In this document: positions 59,934 to 64,000 of the stretch, piece after piece
Position numbering within the stretch: the first letter of the stretch is position 1
Layout: every line of letters starts with the position of its first letter
Source: Lipingzhangella_A rawalii
GTDB lineage: Bacteria > Actinomycetota > Actinomycetes > Streptosporangiales > Streptosporangiaceae
Direction: 5' to 3'
DNA: 64,000 bases
Assembly: GCF_031628175.1 (NCBI RefSeq)
Contig: NZ_JAVLVT010000010.1
Location: 124,001 to 188,000 of the forward strand
Notes under the pieces: model-generated
Database searches by the model: none
The model's input: the letters and a program-made list of their open reading frames with translations, nothing else
Told to the model about the DNA's origin: nothing
Made by a program: the position numbers and the translations under genes

Positions 59934-60530
59934 CTACCCTTCCGCCGCACGCAGCGAACCGAGGACCTCATCCCGAACCTCCGGAGTCAGCTCCTCCTCA
60001 ATTCCCCGAAGGACGAATACGGCGCTTCCGGAATAGCTCCCAACATCATCTGGCTCTCCCAAGACCACTCCGACATCGGTCGCCCGAACTTCAGCGGAGT
60101 CCTGAGGATCAATCACGTAGTCCACCCGAAAAGCCTCATCAAAACCAGGGACCTCAAATTCCGGATCTTCCTCGTAGTCTCGCGTGGTCTCCCGCATGCC
60201 GACGTGAACACCCAATGCGGCCTCGTGGGCGTGCGTGATTGAGCTCGAACCTGACAGAACACCGACCTCCGCAAGCAGATCTCCGGACTCTGTCGCCTCA
60301 TACATCACGTCCCATCCATCCGGAAGATCCGACTCAGGAACTTCATTCCATCCATCTGGAACAACAAAAAGAAAAGGGCCTTCGACTACTTCTTCGCCCG
60401 AAATGGAATTTTCTGAGGCGTCGGATTCACTTCGGGATTCGTTAGATCCAAAATAATCAGAATCAGTGATTCCACAGGAAGAAATTAGAAAATACACAAA
60501 AACAAGAGGAGTGATTGTTGCGATTTTCAT
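59934..60530 (-). CDS. Putative lipoprotein in AT-rich island
   Basis: A 198-residue protein with a type II signal peptide, lipobox LISSC at about 16-20. An acidic Ser/Glu-rich linker follows, then a compact domain with FLFVVPDGWNEVPESDLPDGW. This resembles small surface domains that start with a PDGW-type strand, but I recognise no family. Its first 200 bases are clearly AT-rich. It follows the pilin-leader gene by 18 bases and may be its partner. Confidence 0.7.
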   Translation of the reverse strand: MKIATITPLVFVYFLISSCGITDSDYFGSNESRSESDASENSISGEEVVEGPFLFVVPDGWNEVPESDLPDGWDVMYEATESGDLLAEVGVLSGSSSITHAHEAALGVHVGMRETTRDYEEDPEFEVPGFDEAFRVDYVIDPQDSAEVRATDVGVVLGEPDDVGSYSGSAVFVLRGIEEELTPEVRDEVLGSLRAAEG

Positions 60531-60548
60531 TGGTTCGCCTATTTCTAT

Positions 60549-61880
60549 CTATACACATTCGGAGAACATGTAATATTCACGCTCTCCACTCCTGGGAGGC
60601 CCAAGATATTCAGCATCATAAATATCCCGACTTGAATCTCCAACACTTCCAGTAAATCCGAACACCATTCCGATTTTTATCTCGGCTCCATAATCTTCTA
60701 TATCATCAGAATTAGAATAGTCGACTCGAGATACATGAGCATTATTAAACAGTAGTTCATCAAAGGGGGTTGGATTACTAGGTAGCTGCTCAGGAGCCAA
60801 ACTTTCCCACATCAACGGAAGAGCCGAGAGAGATTCGGAAAGACCAATCCAAGATTTTACCACATCCCGCTCATACTCAGATTCAACGGGAAGCTCAGTC
60901 GTGATTTGTTGAATACTCCCATCAATGCTTACTATTTGTTGAATCCTAACATTAACGATTTTTCCTTCATTGTCTTCTTTTATTTCCAGGATGCCGATTC
61001 TCTCTGATTCTGCAATAGAAATATCCTCGCCAGGAGCCAGATCCGATGTCAGCTCAACGGCTCCCTCTAAAGTATATGTTCTGGTGGATGTTCCTTCATC
61101 TTCATTTCTGCTCCAAATAACCTCCTCGCCAAGGCCTACAGCGCCATTGGTACTCATACGCGGATCGATCTCCCACTCATCGACCCACGTTCCATACCCC
61201 CGGCCAGCCCTTCCCCCCCAATCCAATTCACCATCGAGATAGTCAAACCCCACACCTCTCCTTGTAATATCCGGATCTGGTAAGTCAGGAGCAGCTACTT
61301 CAGAAGCAATAATCCCAAGAGGAGAAAGCGAAATTTTTCCAACTTGGGACATTCGTAGGTTATGCACATCTCCAATAAAATCATTTACATCTTCCTTGGA
61401 GTGAAATATCCAAGTACTTCCCCCAGGAAAAGAAACCCCCCCACCTAGATCAATGTCTGCGCCCAAGTTTAAATGATCTCCGGCGTTGACATTACCACCC
61501 AATCCAGACTCCACTCCTACGTTAAAACCCTCCATCAAAGTTACTTCTATGCGTCCGCTTGAATATTCTTCAATCAAAATCTCTAATTCACCGCCAAGAG
61601 TAAAAAATACAGCCCTTCCATCAACCCCAATCACATCTACTTGCGACGAGACCAAACACTCGTCCGGCTCGAACTCCTCGAACTGGTCCACCCTCGCTTT
61701 GTCTATATCCGGGAGCGAGCAATCCTCGGATCCCGTAGCACGACACAGATGATCACCAATCGAGTCTACGATCCCGCTGCGCAGCACAGTGAAGGGGATC
61801 GCAATGAGCATGGTTCCGGTGAGCACCAGGGCAGCGGTGTACTCCATGATGCTCGCCCCGCGGTCCGCGTATACAACCAT
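60549..61880 (-). CDS. Large exported protein with type IV pilin-like (Flp/TadE) leader
   Basis: A 443-residue protein. The N-terminus DRGASIMEYTAALVLTGTML is a pilin-type leader: a prepilin cleavage site after Gly, then Glu five residues into a hydrophobic helix. A conserved-looking short segment LCRATGSEDC follows, then about 380 residues of mostly beta-type, acidic sequence with no recognised fold. Base composition is far lower in GC than the flanks, so recent acquisition is likely. GAGGAA precedes the ATG. No tad or pilus genes are in the window. It could be a surface adhesin or a contact-dependent effector, with the lipoprotein as partner; both are guesses. Confidence 0.7.
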   Translation of the reverse strand: MVVYADRGASIMEYTAALVLTGTMLIAIPFTVLRSGIVDSIGDHLCRATGSEDCSLPDIDKARVDQFEEFEPDECLVSSQVDVIGVDGRAVFFTLGGELEILIEEYSSGRIEVTLMEGFNVGVESGLGGNVNAGDHLNLGADIDLGGGVSFPGGSTWIFHSKEDVNDFIGDVHNLRMSQVGKISLSPLGIIASEVAAPDLPDPDITRRGVGFDYLDGELDWGGRAGRGYGTWVDEWEIDPRMSTNGAVGLGEEVIWSRNEDEGTSTRTYTLEGAVELTSDLAPGEDISIAESERIGILEIKEDNEGKIVNVRIQQIVSIDGSIQQITTELPVESEYERDVVKSWIGLSESLSALPLMWESLAPEQLPSNPTPFDELLFNNAHVSRVDYSNSDDIEDYGAEIKIGMVFGFTGSVGDSSRDIYDAEYLGPPRSGEREYYMFSECV

Positions 61881-62193
61881 GAAAGATCATTCCTCGGGGG
61901 GTACTGACAGCAGCATTCTCGCCGATCCCGCGCTCGACCAGAACATCTCCCCCGACATCCGGAGCACTCAACGAAAAACTACTGGACACGAAGAAATTGA
62001 TCTTTTCTGGGATTGCGTGGCGCCGGCGTCCGGGAACGTTCCTGACGGCTCGACCCCGTCGTTCACCCGCTGGGGACAACATGGCGGAGCACCGGCCCGC
62101 CCCGCCCGCGCACATCTGCCGCTACGGTCCGCTCGCGGGAGGCCACACCACAGAGGTCGGCCACTGTCCCTCGAGGCTCCCTGCCGGCCGGTC
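61881..62193. other. Gap between the AT-rich island and poxB
   Basis: 313 bases without a gene. Composition changes from AT-rich to normal GC near 62020, which I take as the island boundary. No repeat or attachment site flanking the island was found. Confidence 0.5.
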
Positions 62194-63954
62194 TTACAAC
62201 AGCCGCACGTTGTGGGTCACCGAACGCACGGCGTCGTCGAGGTTGCCGTGCAGGGCCTGCTTCGCGAGGCTCAGCCCGAACCCTTCGGCCATGCCGAAGC
62301 TGACCTGCGGGGGTAGTGCCAGAGCCACCGGGTCGACGACCGCGTCGAGCACCGCCGGGCCGTCGCTGTCCAGCAGCTGGTCCACCGCTCCGGACACATC
62401 CAGGGGTTCGCTCACGCGCATTCCGGTGGCGCCCATGGCCTCGGCGACTTTCGCGAAGTTGGGGTTGGCCAGCTCCGTGCCGTACGGGGCGAGACCGGCC
62501 TCCTCCATCTCAATGTGCACGAATCCGAGGCTGCTGTTGTTGAGCACCACGATCTTGACGGGCAGCTTGCGCTGCACCAGCGTCAACAGGTCCCCGAGCA
62601 GCATGGTGAAGCCGCCGTCTCCGCACAGGGCGATCACCTGCCGGTTGGCGCCTCCGGCGAGGGCGGCCCCCAGCGCGTTGGGCATGGCGTTGGCCATGGA
62701 GGCCCAGCTGAACGAGCCGAGGATGCGCCGGTCGGGTGTGGCGGTGAGGTGTCGGGCGGCCCAGATGCAGGCGGTACCGGTGTCGACGGTGAACACCGCG
62801 TCGTCGGCAGCCCGCTCGTCGAGCAGGGTGGTGAGGTATTCGGGGCGGATCGGGCTGGTGGTGGGGCCGTGGTCGACGTAGTGGCGGTTGCGTTCGCGGG
62901 CGGAGGTGGTGTGTTTGCGGGCGGTGTCGAGGTGCTTCGTTTCGGTTTTGCCGTGCACGAGGGGCAGCAGTGCGTCGATGGTGTCGCCGACGTGACCGAC
63001 CAGGCCGAGGTCCACGGGGGTGCGACGGCCGATGTTGGCGGCGCGCCGGTCCACCTGTGCCTTGCGCGGCCCGCCGGGCAGGAACGCCGAGAATGGGAAG
63101 TCGGTGCCCAGCAGGAGACACATGTCGCAGTCGTACATGGCCTGGTGCGCCCCGCCCCAGCCGAGCAGCCCGGTCATGCCGACCGCGTTGGGATTGTCCC
63201 ACTCCAGCCACTGTTTGCCGCGCAGGGTGTAGGCCACTGGGGCCTGGAGACGCTCCGCGAGCGCGACCACTTGGTCGTGGGCGTCGCGGCAGCCCTCACC
63301 GCCGAAGATGGTGACGGTTCGGGCCTCGTTCAGCATGTCGGCGAGCACGCGCAGATCCGCCTCGGCAGGACGAAGCACCGTGTCGCTGAGGCGGGCGGCG
63401 GGTACGGCGGCGTGGCTGGCCGGGGCCGCGGCCACGTCACCGGGCAGTGAGATGACGGTGGGGCCGCGGTCGCGTAGCGCGGTGAGGAGGGCGCGCTGCA
63501 CCACGGCATGGGTCTGGCGGGGATTGACGATCTGCCCGGTGTACAGGGAGGCGGTCTGGAACAGCTGGTGGGGGTTGACTTCCTCGAGGGTTTCGGTTTC
63601 CAGGGCGTCGGTGACGGTGTCGCCCGCGAGCGCGATCACGGGCGCGCCCTCCTTGCGGGCGTCCATGAGCCCGTTCAGCAGATGGGTGGCGCCGGGGCCG
63701 GCGGTTCCACACACGACGACGGGCGCCCCGGTCAGGTAGGCGTCGGCGACGGCAGCGAACACGCCGGCCTCCTCGTGCCGGACGTGTACGAAGTCGATGC
63801 GGCCGTCGCGGGCCAGCGCGTCGATGACAGGGTTGAGGGCGTCCCCGACAATGCCGTAGCAGCGGCGCACTCCGGCCGCATGCAGCATGTCCCACAGCAC
63901 GTCGGCAACGGTCGATTTACGCATCCCGGTCCCCCGCGGTGTCGGCTGGCTCAT
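62194..63954 (-). CDS. poxB: Pyruvate dehydrogenase (quinone) / pyruvate oxidase, ThDP-dependent
   Basis: A 586-residue ThDP enzyme that decarboxylates pyruvate to acetate and CO2, passing electrons through FAD to membrane quinones. Catalytic Glu in VRHEEAGVFAAVADAYLTG; FAD domain in the middle (GLLGWGGAHQAMYDCDMCLLLGTDFPF); ThDP/Mg motif GDGGFTMLLGDLLTLVQRKLPVKIVVLNN. C-terminal region near 560-586 would hold the membrane-binding helix. ATG at 63952-63954 with GGAG upstream; a second in-frame ATG lies 30 bases on. Closest in pattern to PoxB rather than acetolactate synthase. Confidence 0.88.
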   Translation of the reverse strand: MSQPTPRGTGMRKSTVADVLWDMLHAAGVRRCYGIVGDALNPVIDALARDGRIDFVHVRHEEAGVFAAVADAYLTGAPVVVCGTAGPGATHLLNGLMDARKEGAPVIALAGDTVTDALETETLEEVNPHQLFQTASLYTGQIVNPRQTHAVVQRALLTALRDRGPTVISLPGDVAAAPASHAAVPAARLSDTVLRPAEADLRVLADMLNEARTVTIFGGEGCRDAHDQVVALAERLQAPVAYTLRGKQWLEWDNPNAVGMTGLLGWGGAHQAMYDCDMCLLLGTDFPFSAFLPGGPRKAQVDRRAANIGRRTPVDLGLVGHVGDTIDALLPLVHGKTETKHLDTARKHTTSARERNRHYVDHGPTTSPIRPEYLTTLLDERAADDAVFTVDTGTACIWAARHLTATPDRRILGSFSWASMANAMPNALGAALAGGANRQVIALCGDGGFTMLLGDLLTLVQRKLPVKIVVLNNSSLGFVHIEMEEAGLAPYGTELANPNFAKVAEAMGATGMRVSEPLDVSGAVDQLLDSDGPAVLDAVVDPVALALPPQVSFGMAEGFGLSLAKQALHGNLDDAVRSVTHNVRLL

Positions 63955-64000
63955 CCGGCTGGCTCCGGACCCACTGGGGGCCGTCTTCCCGGGCGCGGGC

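Noticed and set aside
62194..63954. Acetolactate synthase
   Set aside because: No small-subunit gene adjoins it, and the overall pattern and length fit quinone-dependent pyruvate dehydrogenase better.

Overview
High-GC actinomycete chromosome, most likely from the order Streptosporangiales and probably the family Nocardiopsaceae. The grounds are: strong codon bias, common GTG starts and leaderless promoters; a decaprenyl-phosphoarabinose / AftD arabinan gene set; a tmRNA without an encoded CCA; and a polyester hydrolase very close in motif content to the Thermobifida cutinases. Several secreted proteins are acidic, and a BCCT-type osmolyte carrier is present, which would fit salt tolerance (inference).

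Layout. (1) 1-3754, plus strand: cell-wall arabinose donor synthesis, with the tail of a DUF3068 protein, a UbiA-type phosphoribosyltransferase, dprE1 and dprE2. (2) 3755-13343: an apparently inserted block with a decayed IS630-type transposase, about 350 bases of AT-rich DNA carrying a good promoter, and a three-gene lipid/polyketide operon. The operon encodes an AT-ACP protein, an 1884-residue protein reading FabL-type enoyl reductase - KS - KS-like chain-length factor - KR - DH, and a luciferase-like flavin monooxygenase. (3) 13344-22766, minus strand: arabinan assembly, with a second DUF3068 protein, aftD, a GT4 glycosyltransferase, a DUF2613 micro-protein and a multi-spanning membrane protein. 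(4) 22904-34880: a STAND ATPase, an SGNH hydrolase with fibronectin-like domains, transporters, nagA, and an SsuE-like flavin reductase preceded by a cysteine-containing leader peptide. It also holds a channel-like RCK protein with an aberrant selectivity filter and a BCCT transporter. (5) 34936-38997: a TetR regulator and a MaoC / SDR / acyl-CoA dehydrogenase operon joined by two matching operator-like sites. (6) 40037-47381: exported beta-carbonic anhydrase, ssrA, a lipoprotein resembling a penicillin-binding protein but lacking all its catalytic motifs, smpB, ftsX, ftsE and prfB. (7) 47417-54791, minus: a TPR-like protein, a GNAT enzyme, a PETase/cutinase-type polyester hydrolase, and an ABC exporter operon with its own two-component system. 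(8) 54999-59319: a duplicated membrane protein and a divergent pair made of a TIR-NB-ARC protein and a stand-alone paralogue of its C-terminal helical domain, a candidate immunity locus. (9) 59407-61880: a small membrane protein, then an AT-rich, probably foreign pair (lipoprotein plus large pilin-leader protein). (10) poxB closes the window.

The most novel candidates are the fused FabL-KS-CLF-KR-DH synthase with its separate AT-ACP partner, and the TIR-STAND pair, whose large gene carries a strong in-frame internal start exactly at the shared domain. No CRISPR array and no tRNA gene was seen.
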